DNA of 59,311 nucleotides from Paracoccus sp. UBA889 (GCA_002294185.1 DBFD01000042.1:1-59311), one strand, 5' to 3'; positions 30,919 to 41,674 are shown, numbered from the stretch's first letter. Notes: generated from the letters alone by a model not told the origin. Numbers and translations are program-made.

Positions 30919-32341
30919 TGTCCTTGGCCGCGCCTTCCTTTCCGGTGCCCGATCCCTCGCCGGTGACTGCGGGCTTGGCTTCCGGGGGCACCCGGTCGGC
31001 CTCGAAATCGACGGCGGCCAGACCCTTGAGAATATCCACGGCATAGGCCAGCTGATAATCCTCGTCGCGCAGCTTGGCGGTGGCTTCGACCTCGGCGGCC
31101 TCGTCCTCCATCTGCTTCTTTTCCTCTTCGCTGATCGAATCGTTGTTCAGCGCGCCGCGCAGATCGGCCTCGGAACGGCCGAAGCTAGACTGGCTGCGCG
31201 GGCCTTCCTTGTCCTGCTCGTCGACCGGCACCGGCTTGGGCTGCGAAACCAGAATGTCGGGCTGGATGCCCAGCGACTGGATCGAGCGCCCCGACGGCGT
31301 GTAATAGCGCGCCGTGGTCAGCCGGATCGCGCTGTCCGACGTGACCGGCATGACCGTCTGAACGCTGCCCTTGCCGAATGTCTTCTCGCCCACGACGATG
31401 GCGCGGCGGTGGTCCTGCAGGGCACCGGCCACGATCTCGGAGGCGCTGGCGGAACCGCCATTGGTCAGCACCACCATCGGCCTGCCCTGGGCCAGATCGC
31501 CGGGTTCCGCGTTCCAGCGTTCGCTGTCCTCGACCTTGCGGCCGCGGGTGCTGACGATTTCGCCGGCATCGAGGAAGGCGTCGCTGACGCTGATCGCCTG
31601 GTTCAGCAAACCGCCCGGATTGTTGCGCAGATCCAGAACGAAGCCCGTCACCTTGTCGATGCCGCCGACCTCCTTGACCGCCTTGTCCAGTTCGGTTTTC
31701 AGCGTATCGTAGGTTTCATCATTGAAGGTCGAGACGCGCAGGATGACCGCATGCCCCTCGACGCGGCTTTTCACCACGGTCAGCTTGATCGTGTCGCGGG
31801 TCATGGTCAGATCGAAGGGTTCCTTTTCGCCCTCGCGCAGGATGGTGACGGTGATATCGCTGCCGACCGGGCCACGCATCATGTCCACCGCCTCGTCCAG
31901 CGTCAGCCCCATCAGCGATTCGCCGTTCACATGGGTGATGAAATCGCCGGTCTTGACGCCCGCTTTCGCCGCCGGCGTATCGTCGATGGGCGAGACGACC
32001 TTGACCAGACCGTCCTCCTGGCTGACCTCGATGCCAAGGCCGCCAAAGCTGCCCCGCGTCTGGGTCTGCATGTCTTCGTAATCGTTGGCCGCGAGAAAGC
32101 TGGAATGCGGATCCAGCGATGTCAGCATCCCGTTGATCGCGGCCTCGATCAGCTTCTTGTCATCGGGCGCCTCGACATAATCGGCGCGGACCCGTTCGAA
32201 CACGTTGCCGAACAATTCCAGCTGTTCATAGACCGAGGCGTTCTTTCCCGCCTCCTGCGCGACCAGCGGCCCGGCGATCTGCGTGGTCAGAAGCGCGCCG
32301 GCAAGCACACCGCCCACGCCGGAAATCAGATAATGTTTCAT
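30911..32341 (-). CDS. ctpA: carboxyl-terminal processing protease (S41A)
   Basis: Periplasmic protease of 476 residues with an N-terminal signal or anchor ([20 protein letters not shown]). A PDZ domain lies near residues 100-170 ([20 protein letters not shown]). The S41 catalytic core has [18 protein letters not shown], the predicted nucleophile Ser299 in [11 protein letters not shown] and the general base Lys324 in [12 protein letters not shown]. The acidic C-terminal tail after residue 385 is low complexity. CtpA proteases cut cell-wall hydrolases and other envelope proteins. Adjacency to the EnvC-like gene fits a role in cell-wall turnover; that is inference. Confidence 0.95.
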   Translation of the reverse strand: MKHYLISGVGGVLAGALLTTQIAGPLVAQEAGKNASVYEQLELFGNVFERVRADYVEAPDDKKLIEAAINGMLTSLDPHSSFLAANDYEDMQTQTRGSFGGLGIEVSQEDGLVKVVSPIDDTPAAKAGVKTGDFITHVNGESLMGLTLDEAVDMMRGPVGSDITVTILREGEKEPFDLTMTRDTIKLTVVKSRVEGHAVILRVSTFNDETYDTLKTELDKAVKEVGGIDKVTGFVLDLRNNPGGLLNQAISVSDAFLDAGEIVSTRGRKVEDSERWNAEPGDLAQGRPMVVLTNGGSASASEIVAGALQDHRRAIVVGEKTFGKGSVQTVMPVTSDSAIRLTTARYYTPSGRSIQSLGIQPDILVSQPKPVPVDEQDKEGPRSQSSFGRSEADLRGALNNDSISEEEKKQMEDEAAEVEATAKLRDEDYQLAYAVDILKGLAAVDFEADRVPPEAKPAVTGEGSGTGKEGAAKDNG

Positions 32342-32357
32342 GACGGCCTTTCCTGCC

Positions 32358-33548
32358 TCAATCCTCTTGCGGCTCGACGATGGGATTCAGCACGAACCAA
32401 TCCGCCGGGTCCAGCGTTTCCTGTTCCTTGCGCAATTCCAGATACAGGCTTTCTGTCTGGCCTGCATCCCCGCCGCGCGCGGCATCGGCGACGAACTGCG
32501 CGCCGAATTCCTGTTCCGGGGCCTCCTTGCCCCCCATCAGGCCGACCGGATCGCCCGCCTTCAGCACATCCCCGATTTCGCCGAAGACCTGCGCCATGCC
32601 CGCAAATATCAGAAGATAGCCGCGCGCGGGCTCCAGGATCATCACATTGCCGTAATCCAGCAGCGGCCCGCGATAGCGGATCGTGGCCGGCCACGGCGTC
32701 GTGACCAGTGCGGCGGGCGCGGTCGCGATCACCCAGCCGGGCCGCTTGACACCGGCCGCGTCGGCCTCGCCATAGGGGCGCAGCACGCTGCCCACCACCG
32801 GCAGCGGCAGCGAGCCCTGCGCACCCTCGAAATCCTCGCGCGGGGCGCCCACGTCCATCTCGATCCCAGCCACCCCGGCGGCGAACTGGTCCAGACTTTC
32901 GGCCGCATCGCGCAGTTTCTGCAATTCCTCGGGTGCCTCGGCAAAGCGAATCGGCATGGTCGAACGGTCGGTAACGGCCGAGGCCAGCAGTCGCCGCGCC
33001 TCCTGCACCGATGCCAGTCCCGATCCCAGCATCTCGGCCGCCGCCGATTGCAGCGCCCGCACGGTCGAGATTTCATCCAGATCGGCCTTCAGCCGCTCTG
33101 CCTCGGATTTCAGGCCGGGCGTCACGTCCGACAGGATCATCCCCGATCGCGCATTGGCCAGCGCGCCCGCCGGATGCAGCAGCATCGTCGCTTCGGGCGA
33201 TTGCTGCAATGCGGTCATCGCGCCCAGAACGCTGGCCAGACGATCGCGCTGATCCTCGAACCGCGCCCGCAGCTCACCCTCGCGGGCACTGGCCTGCCGC
33301 AGACCCTCGCGCAGCGCGGCAAGACCCAGCTCGTAGCCGCGAATGACCTCGGTCAGCGCGGTGACCTGATCATCGGCGCTGACCGCCTCGGCCAGCTTGC
33401 CGATGGCCGCCCGCAACTGCGCCGCCGCGTCCTTGGCATCGGTGACCGCCTCGCTGGCCGGACTCGCTGCCATTGCCGATGGCGCGAAAAGCGGCGCCAC
33501 CGGCAGCAGCGCGCCAAGCACGGAAATCAGGATCAGGCGCGCGATCAT
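32358..33548 (-). CDS. EnvC-like murein hydrolase activator (degenerate LytM domain)
   Basis: A 396-residue exported protein with signal peptide ending APSAMAAS, a long coiled-coil (about 30-215, rich in Ala/Glu/Arg/Leu heptads) and a C-terminal LytM/M23-type domain (about 250-385; GSVLRPYGEADAAGVKRPGW, LLDYGNVMILEPARGYLLIF, GDVLKAGDPVGLMGG). The zinc ligands of active M23 peptidases (HxxxD and HxH) are absent: the expected HG after the ILE strand is PA. As in EnvC and NlpD, it probably activates amidases rather than cutting peptidoglycan itself. It overlaps gpmI by four bases and precedes ctpA by 16. Confidence 0.88.
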   Translation of the reverse strand: MIARLILISVLGALLPVAPLFAPSAMAASPASEAVTDAKDAAAQLRAAIGKLAEAVSADDQVTALTEVIRGYELGLAALREGLRQASAREGELRARFEDQRDRLASVLGAMTALQQSPEATMLLHPAGALANARSGMILSDVTPGLKSEAERLKADLDEISTVRALQSAAAEMLGSGLASVQEARRLLASAVTDRSTMPIRFAEAPEELQKLRDAAESLDQFAAGVAGIEMDVGAPREDFEGAQGSLPLPVVGSVLRPYGEADAAGVKRPGWVIATAPAALVTTPWPATIRYRGPLLDYGNVMILEPARGYLLIFAGMAQVFGEIGDVLKAGDPVGLMGGKEAPEQEFGAQFVADAARGGDAGQTESLYLELRKEQETLDPADWFVLNPIVEPQED

Positions 33549-35062
33549 GCTGTCTCGATCAGGCTTTGGCCGGTCATTTCGGCCGGCTGGTCCAGGTCCA
33601 TCAGTCGCAAGACGGTCGGGGCGACATCGGCCAGCCGGCCGTCATGCAGCGTCGCGCCGTCAGGGCCGCCATAGACGATCACCGGCACCGGGTTGGTCGT
33701 ATGGGCGGTATGAGGTCCGCCGGTTTCGGGGTTGATCATCGTCTCGCAATTGCCGTGATCGGCGATGATGACGGCCGCGCCGCCGGCACGATCCAGCGCC
33801 TGAAGCATCCGTCCCAGACCCTCGTCCACCGCCTCGCAGGCGCGAATGGCGGCGGGCAGGCTGCCGGTATGGCCGACCATGTCGGGATTGGCGAAATTGA
33901 CCACGATCAGGTCATAGCCGGCGCCGATTGCCTCGACCAGCTTGTCGCTGACTTCGGCGGCGGCCATTTCCGGCGCCAGATCATAGGTCGCGACCTTCGG
34001 GCTTTGCGGCATGAAGCGATCCTCGCCCGGTTCGGCCGCCTCCTTGCCGCCATTGAGAAAGAAGGTGACGTGGGGATATTTCTCGGTCTCGGCCAGGCGG
34101 AACTGGCGCAACCCCCGGCCGGCGACCCAGGCACCCAGCGTGTTGACCACCTGCCGCTTGGGATAGGCCGATGCCATCCAGTCATTGTGCCGGTCGCTGT
34201 AATCGACCATGCCCAGCAGCGCCGCCCATTGCGGCCTGTCGCCGGTATCGAATTCCGCGAAATCGGGATCGGCCAGGGCCGACAGGATCTCGCGCGCGCG
34301 GTCGGCGCGGAAATTGAGACAGAAGAACCCGTCGCCGTCCATGGCGCCGTTATAGCCGTCGATCACGAAGGGCTTGATGAATTCGTCGGTCTCCTCGCGG
34401 CCATAGGCGGCGGCGACGGCGGCATCGGCGCTGGCGGCAGCCTCGCCCTCGCCCGCCACGATGGCCCGAAAGGCCCGCTCGACCCGGTCCCAGCGCTTGT
34501 CGCGATCCATTGCGAAATATCGCCCGATGACGGTGCCGATGCGGCAGCCCTCGGGCAGATTGCCCTGCAGGTCGGTGACAAAACCCTTGGCCGATTGCGG
34601 CGGCACGTCACGTCCATCGGTAATCGCATGAACCACCACCGGCACGCCGGCCTCCGACACCGCCTTGGCGGCCGCCAGGACATGCCGGATATGCCCGTGT
34701 ACGCCACCATCCGAGACGACGCCCATCAGATGCGCGCTGCCTCCGGTCTCCTTCAGTCGCGCCACGAAACCGCCAAGGGTTTCATTGCCAAAGAAGCTGC
34801 CATCCTCGATGGCCAGGTCGATCTGGCCCAGATCCATCGCCACGACCCGGCCGGCGCCGATATTGGTATGGCCAACCTCGGAATTGCCCATCTGACCCGA
34901 GGGAAGCCCCACATCAGGACCGAAAGTGGTCAGCCTCGCATGCGGGCAATGCCGCATCAGGCGGTCGAAATTTGGCGTCCGCGCCTGGTCGGGCGCGCTT
35001 TGTTCCGGCCGGTCCGAGATACCCCAGCCGTCGAGGATGCACAGGATCACGGGTTTGGTCAT
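33545..35062 (-). CDS. gpmI: 2,3-bisphosphoglycerate-independent phosphoglycerate mutase
   Basis: Interconverts 3- and 2-phosphoglycerate in glycolysis and gluconeogenesis without a bisphosphate cofactor. It has 505 residues, alkaline-phosphatase superfamily. The start is MTKPVILCILDGWGISD with the metal-binding Asp, and the phosphorylated nucleophile is Ser61 in GQMGNSEVGHTNIGAGR. The metal ligands are visible in NFANPDMVGHTG and ADHGNCETM. It heads a four-gene operon with envC-like, ctpA and rppH, a gene order also seen in other proteobacteria. A 190-bp region upstream contains the 3'-end repeat that closes the rlmH transcript. Confidence 0.97.
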   Translation of the reverse strand: MTKPVILCILDGWGISDRPEQSAPDQARTPNFDRLMRHCPHARLTTFGPDVGLPSGQMGNSEVGHTNIGAGRVVAMDLGQIDLAIEDGSFFGNETLGGFVARLKETGGSAHLMGVVSDGGVHGHIRHVLAAAKAVSEAGVPVVVHAITDGRDVPPQSAKGFVTDLQGNLPEGCRIGTVIGRYFAMDRDKRWDRVERAFRAIVAGEGEAAASADAAVAAAYGREETDEFIKPFVIDGYNGAMDGDGFFCLNFRADRAREILSALADPDFAEFDTGDRPQWAALLGMVDYSDRHNDWMASAYPKRQVVNTLGAWVAGRGLRQFRLAETEKYPHVTFFLNGGKEAAEPGEDRFMPQSPKVATYDLAPEMAAAEVSDKLVEAIGAGYDLIVVNFANPDMVGHTGSLPAAIRACEAVDEGLGRMLQALDRAGGAAVIIADHGNCETMINPETGGPHTAHTTNPVPVIVYGGPDGATLHDGRLADVAPTVLRLMDLDQPAEMTGQSLIETA

Positions 35063-35194
35063 TCGCGCCTCGCCTTGTTTGCGCCTTTGCGCCCGTTGTT
35101 ACGCCCGCACACGCGATGCGACAACCACCGATCCAGGCCCCAGCCCCCGAACGCGGCGATTTGACCGGCGCAGCCAGATCTGTCCTTCTCGGTT

Positions 35195-35249
35195 GCAGAA
35201 ATACCCTCGGGGGGAGTCCCGGAACGGGACGGGGGGCAGACCGCCCCCC
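35195..35249 (-). repeat. 3'-end repeat element, copy 3 (downstream of rlmH)
   Basis: Read on the minus strand: a 7-bp stem of GGGGGGC/GCCCCCC with loop GGTCT, a 6-bp stem GTCCCG/CGGGAC with loop TTC, then TCCCCCCGAGGGTATTTC. The second hairpin plus GGAC-CCC-GAGGGTATTT matches copies at 19325 and 55786. It lies four bases after the rlmH stop. Confidence 0.6.
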
Positions 35250-35252
35250 TTT

Positions 35253-35720
35253 TCACGCGCGATGATAGGGAGCACCGGCCAGGATCGTCGCGGCGCGATA
35301 CAGCTGTTCGGCCAGCATGACGCGGACCAGAAGATGCGGCCAGACCATGCGGCCGAAGCTGATCTGCCATTCGGACCTGCCACGCAAACCGGATTCCAGC
35401 CCGCCCGCGCCACCGATCACGAAGCACAGATCGCGTGCGCCATCGCGATATCCCGCGATCCGGGCGGCGAAATCGGGCGATGTCGGCTGATCGCCACGCT
35501 CGTCCAGTGCGACCAGCGCGGCACCCTGCGGAATGGCTCGTTCCAGCAACAGGGCCTCGGCCGCCATCCCGCCGCCGCGGCGGTCCTCGACCTCGTGCAT
35601 GGTGACGGCCGGAAGGCCAAGGCCGCGACCGGTTTTTGCAAAGCGATCGAGGTAATCCGCGACCAAAGCCGCCTCGGGGGCCTTCTTCAGCCGTCCCACG
35701 GCGACAATGTCGATCCGCAT
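35253..35720 (-). CDS. rlmH: 23S rRNA (pseudouridine1915-N3)-methyltransferase RlmH
   Basis: SPOUT-class methyltransferase modifying helix 69 of 23S rRNA, 155 residues as in the family. The N-terminus MRIDIVAVGRLKKAPEAALV, the ALVALDERGDQPTSPDFA segment, the SAM-knot glycines CFVIGGAGGLE and the ending RVMLAEQLYRAATILAGAPY with YHRA are diagnostic. It starts four bases after the rsfS stop; rsfS-rlmH is a widely conserved pair. Its stop runs straight into the 3'-end repeat. Confidence 0.96.
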   Translation of the reverse strand: MRIDIVAVGRLKKAPEAALVADYLDRFAKTGRGLGLPAVTMHEVEDRRGGGMAAEALLLERAIPQGAALVALDERGDQPTSPDFAARIAGYRDGARDLCFVIGGAGGLESGLRGRSEWQISFGRMVWPHLLVRVMLAEQLYRAATILAGAPYHRA

Positions 35721-35724
35721 CGCC

Positions 35725-36147
35725 TCAGGGCGCGGGATGGTCGGGCTGGCGGACGCGGCTCAGCGCGTCGGCGGGCATCCACATCTTTTCCAGCTGATAG
35801 AAGTCGCGGACCTCGGGCCGGAATACATGCACGATCACGTCGTCGGTATCGACCAGCACCCAATCGCCCGCGTCCTTGCCTTCGATCCGCGCCGAACGCC
35901 CCGTATCCGCCTTGAACTTTTCGGCCAGATGTTCGGCGATGGCGCCGACTTGCCGCGCGCTGCGGCCCGACGCAATGACCATGTGGTCCGCGATGGCCGA
36001 TCTGCCGCGCAGGTCGATCGTCACGATATCCTCGGCCTTGTCATCTTCCAGCGAGGACAGGATGCGGTTCAGAAGCTGATCGCTGCTCAGTTCTTCATCC
36101 GCGGCGGTCGCGGCCGGCCCGGCAGCCGGCGAGACGTCTTGTGACAG
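35725..36147 (-). CDS. rsfS: ribosomal silencing factor RsfS, with a probable CTG start
   Basis: Binds ribosomal protein uL14 and blocks subunit joining in stationary phase. The conserved core includes LLNRILSSLEDDKAEDIVTI, IADHMVIASGRSARQVGAIA, GDWVLVDTDDVIVHVF and YQLEKMWMP. The first conventional start in this frame is a GTG at 36024, which would delete the conserved DKAEDI region and leave 99 residues. Upstream, an in-frame TGA (36162-36160) leaves no ATG, GTG or TTG. A strong GGAGG lies eight bases before CTG at 36147, giving 140 residues. I therefore take CTG as the start; this is inference from SD and homology. Confidence 0.85.
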   Translation of the reverse strand: MSQDVSPAAGPAATAADEELSSDQLLNRILSSLEDDKAEDIVTIDLRGRSAIADHMVIASGRSARQVGAIAEHLAEKFKADTGRSARIEGKDAGDWVLVDTDDVIVHVFRPEVRDFYQLEKMWMPADALSRVRQPDHPAP

Positions 36148-36223
36148 GGTTGTATCCTCCGGTCAGCGCGCCGATCACCCCCGGCGCAGAGGTAGTCTGA
36201 AGATAGCATCTTTTTGCCGCATC

Positions 36224-37594
36224 TCAATCGTCGCGGCCGGATTCCGCCGCCAGCGGACCCTGTCCCGGCTCTTCCCGCCCCGCCCGGCGCAGTCCGATCG
36301 CCTCGTTCAGCACGCGAACCTCGCGCTGCGGGAAGGGGATGGAGATGCCGTTTTCCACGAATCCGTCCCACAACGCCAGATAGACCTGACCGCGCACATT
36401 GGTCAGGCCCGCCTCGGCATCGCCGATCCAGAAGCGCAGCACATAATCGACAGAACTGTCGCCAAACCCGGTGACCCAGCAGACCGGACGGCGCTGCGCC
36501 AGAACCCGCTTGACCGTCAGTGCGGCGTTGATCGCGATTTCGCTGACCTTGTGGGGATCGTCGCCGTAGGACGTGCCGAAGTTCAGGTCGAGCCTCACGA
36601 AATTGTTGGTGTGGGACCAGTTCACCACCTGCCCGGTCACCAGATCCTCGTTCGGGATCAGATATTCCTTGCCGTCGCGCGTGACCACGCTGACATAGCG
36701 CGCGCCCAGTTCCTCGATCCAGCCGAAGGTGTCGCCCAGGCTGATGACATCGCCGGGCTTGATCGACTTGTCCAGCAGGATGATCACACCCGAGACGAGG
36801 TTCGACACGACCTTTTGCAGACCGAAGCCCAGGCCGACGCCGACCGCGCCGGAAAAGACTGCGAGGCCGGTCAGATCGAAGCCGACCGCCTTCAGCCCGA
36901 CGATGACGGCCAGACTGAACAGCACCACCTGCAAAAGCTTGGCTGTCAGCACCCGCATCGTGGGCGAGATGTCCTCGTTCCGCGACAACCGCCCGGTGAT
37001 CAGGCGCGACAGGATCCGCGCCCCGGCGATCATCAGCCCGGTGACCGCCAGCGCCTTCAGCACCACCAGCGCCGACAACCGCAGATCGCCGATGGTGATA
37101 GCAAGAGTGTCGAGGAAATTCGCCGCCGGCTGGATCAGGTCCAGCAGGTACAGCGTCACCCAGATCCACGCGGCCCAGCTGACGATGCGGCGCAGAAAGC
37201 GATTGCGGATCACGCGCGCCAGAAAGAAGATCGCGACCCAGGCCGTCGCGATGGTCGCGGCCAGCGCGATCAGCTGGCTGCGCGACGGCCAGGTGATCTC
37301 TCGCATCACCAGCGCCACGGCCCAGGCCAGGATCATGAACACGATCAGCGTCATCCGCCGGTCGATCAGAAGGCCCAGCCGCAATCGCCATTTCGGCCAG
37401 TTTGCCTGGTGGCGCAACCAGTCGGTGAAAAACCTCGACGCGACACGGGCCAGAAGCCACGAGACAATCAGCAGGGCCGCCACCGCGACAAGCTGATAGA
37501 GCCGTGTCGGGACCAGCATGATCTCGAAGAACAGGACGATCCTCGCCCAGAAACCCTGCGCGGCGTTGATCATGTCGGGACTGACCTGGTCCAT
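36224..37594 (-). CDS. MscS-family mechanosensitive ion channel
   Basis: A 456-residue inner-membrane channel that opens on membrane tension. About five to six hydrophobic segments precede the conserved pore and beta domains, more than the three of small MscS. The pore helix and beta domain read GAVGVGLGFGLQKVVSNLVS followed by GVIILLDKSIKPGDVISLG. IEELGARYVSVVTRDGKEYL and IPNEDLVTGQVVNWSH follow. The C-terminal alpha-beta domain is complete and ends in an acidic tail. It is unlinked to the following rsfS by an about 75-bp gap and diverges from leuC. Confidence 0.93.
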   Translation of the reverse strand: MDQVSPDMINAAQGFWARIVLFFEIMLVPTRLYQLVAVAALLIVSWLLARVASRFFTDWLRHQANWPKWRLRLGLLIDRRMTLIVFMILAWAVALVMREITWPSRSQLIALAATIATAWVAIFFLARVIRNRFLRRIVSWAAWIWVTLYLLDLIQPAANFLDTLAITIGDLRLSALVVLKALAVTGLMIAGARILSRLITGRLSRNEDISPTMRVLTAKLLQVVLFSLAVIVGLKAVGFDLTGLAVFSGAVGVGLGFGLQKVVSNLVSGVIILLDKSIKPGDVISLGDTFGWIEELGARYVSVVTRDGKEYLIPNEDLVTGQVVNWSHTNNFVRLDLNFGTSYGDDPHKVSEIAINAALTVKRVLAQRRPVCWVTGFGDSSVDYVLRFWIGDAEAGLTNVRGQVYLALWDGFVENGISIPFPQREVRVLNEAIGLRRAGREEPGQGPLAAESGRDD

Positions 37595-37654
37595 GCGCGA
37601 TCCTCCTGCGCTCGATTAGACCGATGCACAGACGGTCCGGCAAGGCCTGCGATA

Positions 37655-37683
37655 TTGCGTCAACGCCGCAAGCGTCCTAAAAG
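37655..37683 (+). promoter_or_regulatory. candidate leuC promoter
   Basis: TTGCGT (37655-37660), 17 bases, TAAAAG (37678-37683). Matches are modest, three and four of six. Transcription would begin near 37690, beside the ATG of a 30-codon frame (37691-37783) and upstream of a 7-bp GCGGCGG/CCGCCGC hairpin at 37787-37805. The 262-bp divergent gap otherwise shows no feature. Confidence 0.3.
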
Positions 37684-37856
37684 ATCAGCCATGCCCGGGT
37701 TCATCTATTTCGACATCCACGACCGCGCGCGCCTGCCCTCGCGCTTTTTCGGCGAGACGCTTTGCGTGACGGCCCGACTGTGACCGGCGGCGGATCCCCC
37801 GCCGCAGCCACGCCATGTCGCGCCCTGAACCGCCCCGTAGCCGAAAGCCCAAGCCA

Positions 37857-39287
<1,431 letters not shown>

Positions 39288-39329
39288 GGCCGCGGCGTGG
39301 TCCGGATCATCGGCATGAACGGCGTCGCC

Positions 39330-39917
39330 TCACGACCACTGGGGCGCGGGCGATTGCGGGCGTCGCAGGATGGCGACGGCATTCAGCGCGATCAGCACAA
39401 GGCCCGCATTCTCGAACAGGTAATTGCCGCTGACGCCGAACTGGTTCAAACCGATCAGGCGGTCAACGTGATGAAAGCTGACGGCGCGAACCATCACGAA
39501 GGCTGCAAGAACGATCAGCCCGGCCAGAGCCACGCCGTGTCGCCGCAATCGACCCCGCAGGCCCACCAGACCGGCGATCAGCCCGGCCGCGGCAAGGAGC
39601 AGCAGGCCAAAGATGAACGCCTCCTGCACGAATCGCCGCTGGGCATACCAGCCCTGCGCGCGGGCCAGGCATCGCCCCCAGGCCGTCAGCGCGCTTTGCA
39701 GATCCAGTTGCTTGTTCACCGCGAGAAAAAGCATCAGCACCATGATCAGGCCCCAGAATGCGCGTCCGCGCTGTCCGCCCAGCCTGCGCCATACGGCGAC
39801 GGCCAGTCCGAAGCACAGAAGATAGGCCAGCACCGTCAGCCATCCGGTTGCATTCGGGTCGCCTATGCCGGGCGACCACTGCCCGGCGATGCAATCGATC
39901 AGACTTTTACCAATCAC
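39330..39917 (-). CDS. conserved membrane protein between leuC and leuD
   Basis: A 195-residue integral membrane protein of unknown function. Four or five hydrophobic segments are visible: GWLTVLAYLLCFGLAVAVW, AFWGLIMVLMLFLAVNKQLD, EAFIFGLLLLAAAGLIAGLV, HGVALAGLIVLAAFVMVRAV and a C-terminal one (AGLVLIALNAVAIL). The start is GTG at 39917, with GGAG at good spacing. From memory, homologues in Rhodobacterales genomes are sometimes mislabelled isopropylmalate isomerase because of this location; nothing in the sequence supports that enzyme activity. It sits antisense to the leu direction. Confidence 0.8.
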   Translation of the reverse strand: MIGKSLIDCIAGQWSPGIGDPNATGWLTVLAYLLCFGLAVAVWRRLGGQRGRAFWGLIMVLMLFLAVNKQLDLQSALTAWGRCLARAQGWYAQRRFVQEAFIFGLLLLAAAGLIAGLVGLRGRLRRHGVALAGLIVLAAFVMVRAVSFHHVDRLIGLNQFGVSGNYLFENAGLVLIALNAVAILRRPQSPAPQWS

Positions 39918-39998
39918 CCTGACGCTCCGGCTTGTTCGGCGCCGGCAAGCTAGGCCAGCTTTCCGCGACTGGCCAGACACGAAAAGACGAGGTTTTCG

Positions 39999-40604
39999 AT
40001 GGACAAGTTCACAACGCTGACCGGCATCGGCGCGCCCATGCCGCTGGTCAATATCGACACCGACATGATCATCCCCAAGCAATTCCTGAAGACGATCAAG
40101 CGATCCGGCCTTGGCGTGAACCTGTTCGACGAGATGCGCTATGACCGCGACGGCAACGAGATCGCCGATTTCGTCCTGAACCAGCCCGCCTACCGCGAGA
40201 CCCGGATCCTTGTCGCTGGCGACAATTTCGGCTGCGGTTCGTCGCGGGAACATGCACCCTGGGCACTGCTGGATTTCGGCATCCGCTGCGTGATTTCGAC
40301 CAGCTTTGCCGACATCTTCTTCAACAATTGCTTCAAGAACGGCATCCTTCCCATCACCTTGCCGCAGGATGCGGTGGAGGTGCTGATGGACGACGCCGCG
40401 AAAGGCGCAAATGCCCGCATGACCGTCGATCTTGAAAACCAGACCGTCAGCACCTCGGACGGCCAGCAATTCCGCTTCGAGATCGATCCGTTTCGCAAGC
40501 ATTGCCTGCTGAACGGCCTGGACGATATCGGCCTGACGATGGAGAAATCGACTGCCATCGACCGCTATGAGACGCAGATGGAACAGGCGCGTCCTTGGGT
40601 CTGA
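39999..40604 (+). CDS. leuD: 3-isopropylmalate dehydratase, small subunit
   Basis: Swivelling-domain partner of LeuC, 201 residues. [20 protein letters not shown] and the substrate-binding [20 protein letters not shown] are family signatures, and [20 protein letters not shown] is the conserved ending. AAAGACGAGGTTTTCG precedes the ATG. The next gene starts on the stop codon (TGATG). Confidence 0.97.
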   Translation: MDKFTTLTGIGAPMPLVNIDTDMIIPKQFLKTIKRSGLGVNLFDEMRYDRDGNEIADFVLNQPAYRETRILVAGDNFGCGSSREHAPWALLDFGIRCVISTSFADIFFNNCFKNGILPITLPQDAVEVLMDDAAKGANARMTVDLENQTVSTSDGQQFRFEIDPFRKHCLLNGLDDIGLTMEKSTAIDRYETQMEQARPWV

Positions 40605-41674
40605 TGCCGCGTGCGGCCATCCGCCATGCCTGCGGGCTGGCGATCGCGCTGCTGCTTTGGGGATGCGCGGCGACCGCGCAGACGATCCGGATTGCCACCT
40701 ATGATCCCGGCCTGACGCGCAAGGGGCCCGGTCTTCTGTTGCGCGACATCCGCAAGAACGATCCGCAGGTTCTTGCCGCCGCGCAGGTCATCGCTGCGGC
40801 GGCGCCCGATGCGATCCTGCTGACGGGGATCGACTGGGACCTGGACGGCCAGTCCGTCCGCGCCTTTGCCGCCAAGCTGGCCGAGGCCGGGCTGGATCTG
40901 CCCCACGTGTTTGCCGCGCGACCCAATAGCGGGCTGGCCACCGGCCTGGACCTGGACGCGGATGGCAGGCTGGGCGAACCCGATGATGCGCAGGGCTGGG
41001 GGCAGTTCACGGGTCAGAACGGCATGGCGCTGCTGTCCCGGCTGCCGCTGGGCGAGGTCCGGGACTACAGCGACACCTTGTGGCGCGATCTTCCCGACAA
41101 CCTGATGCCGGAAACCGCACCAGAGGTGGCGGCGGTCCAGCGCCTGTCATCGACCGCGCATTGGGACATTCCGCTTCTGACCCCGGCCGGGCCACTGCAT
41201 CTTCTGGCCTGGTCGGCCACGCCGCCGGTCTTCGACGGCCCCGAGGATCGCAACGGCCGGCGCAACCGCGACGAAGCCGCCTTCTGGCTGGACCGCCTGC
41301 CCGAAACCCCCTTCGTTCTGATCGGGAACGCAAATCTCGATCCCGTCGATGGCGAGGGTCGGCCCGACGCGCTGAACGCACTGATCGCAGCGACGCAGGA
41401 TCCGCAACCGCGCGGCGCCTGGCAGCCCCCGCAGACCGGCGCGAATGCCGTCCAGAAGGGCGATCCCGCGCTGGACACTGCCTCTTTCAGGGACAGCGGA
41501 CCGGGCAATCTGCGCGTCGATTATCTGTTGCCATCGCGATCGCTGAAGATCGTCGCCAGTGGCGTCCTGTGGCCGGCGCCCGATGATCCGCTGGCCAGGT
41601 CCATCGTGGCCGCATCGGATCATCGTCTGGTCTGGGTCGATCTGGAACTGCCTGCCGCGGCATCCACAAGATAA
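40604..41674 (+). CDS. exported endonuclease/exonuclease/phosphatase-family protein
   Basis: A 356-residue protein of the EEP (DNase I-like) fold. The N-terminus [20 protein letters not shown] ends in a possible lipobox LWGC or a Sec cleavage after ATAQ, so it is exported. Visible EEP elements are IATYDPGL at strand 1, VLIGNANLDPVDGEGR, GNLRVDYLLPSRSLKI and the terminal SDHRLVWVDLEL with the catalytic Asp-His. The N-terminal Glu expected for metal binding is not obvious; GIDWD stands in its region. The substrate is unknown: nucleic acid, phospholipid or phosphoinositide are all possible. Its ATG overlaps the leuD stop. Confidence 0.82.
   Translation: MPRAAIRHACGLAIALLLWGCAATAQTIRIATYDPGLTRKGPGLLLRDIRKNDPQVLAAAQVIAAAAPDAILLTGIDWDLDGQSVRAFAAKLAEAGLDLPHVFAARPNSGLATGLDLDADGRLGEPDDAQGWGQFTGQNGMALLSRLPLGEVRDYSDTLWRDLPDNLMPETAPEVAAVQRLSSTAHWDIPLLTPAGPLHLLAWSATPPVFDGPEDRNGRRNRDEAAFWLDRLPETPFVLIGNANLDPVDGEGRPDALNALIAATQDPQPRGAWQPPQTGANAVQKGDPALDTASFRDSGPGNLRVDYLLPSRSLKIVASGVLWPAPDDPLARSIVAASDHRLVWVDLELPAAASTR

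Noticed and set aside
32358-33548. EnvC-like protein as an active M23 endopeptidase
   Set aside because: The zinc-binding HxxxD and HxH residues are missing, so an activator role is more likely.
36551-37783. Plus-strand 410-codon frame opposite mscS
   Set aside because: Gln/Arg/Asp-rich shadow, no SD. mscS on the other strand has clear transmembrane and channel motifs.
39330-39917. Annotation of the membrane gene as isopropylmalate isomerase
   Set aside because: The sequence is a multi-helix membrane protein with no aconitase-family motifs; the label would come only from its neighbours.
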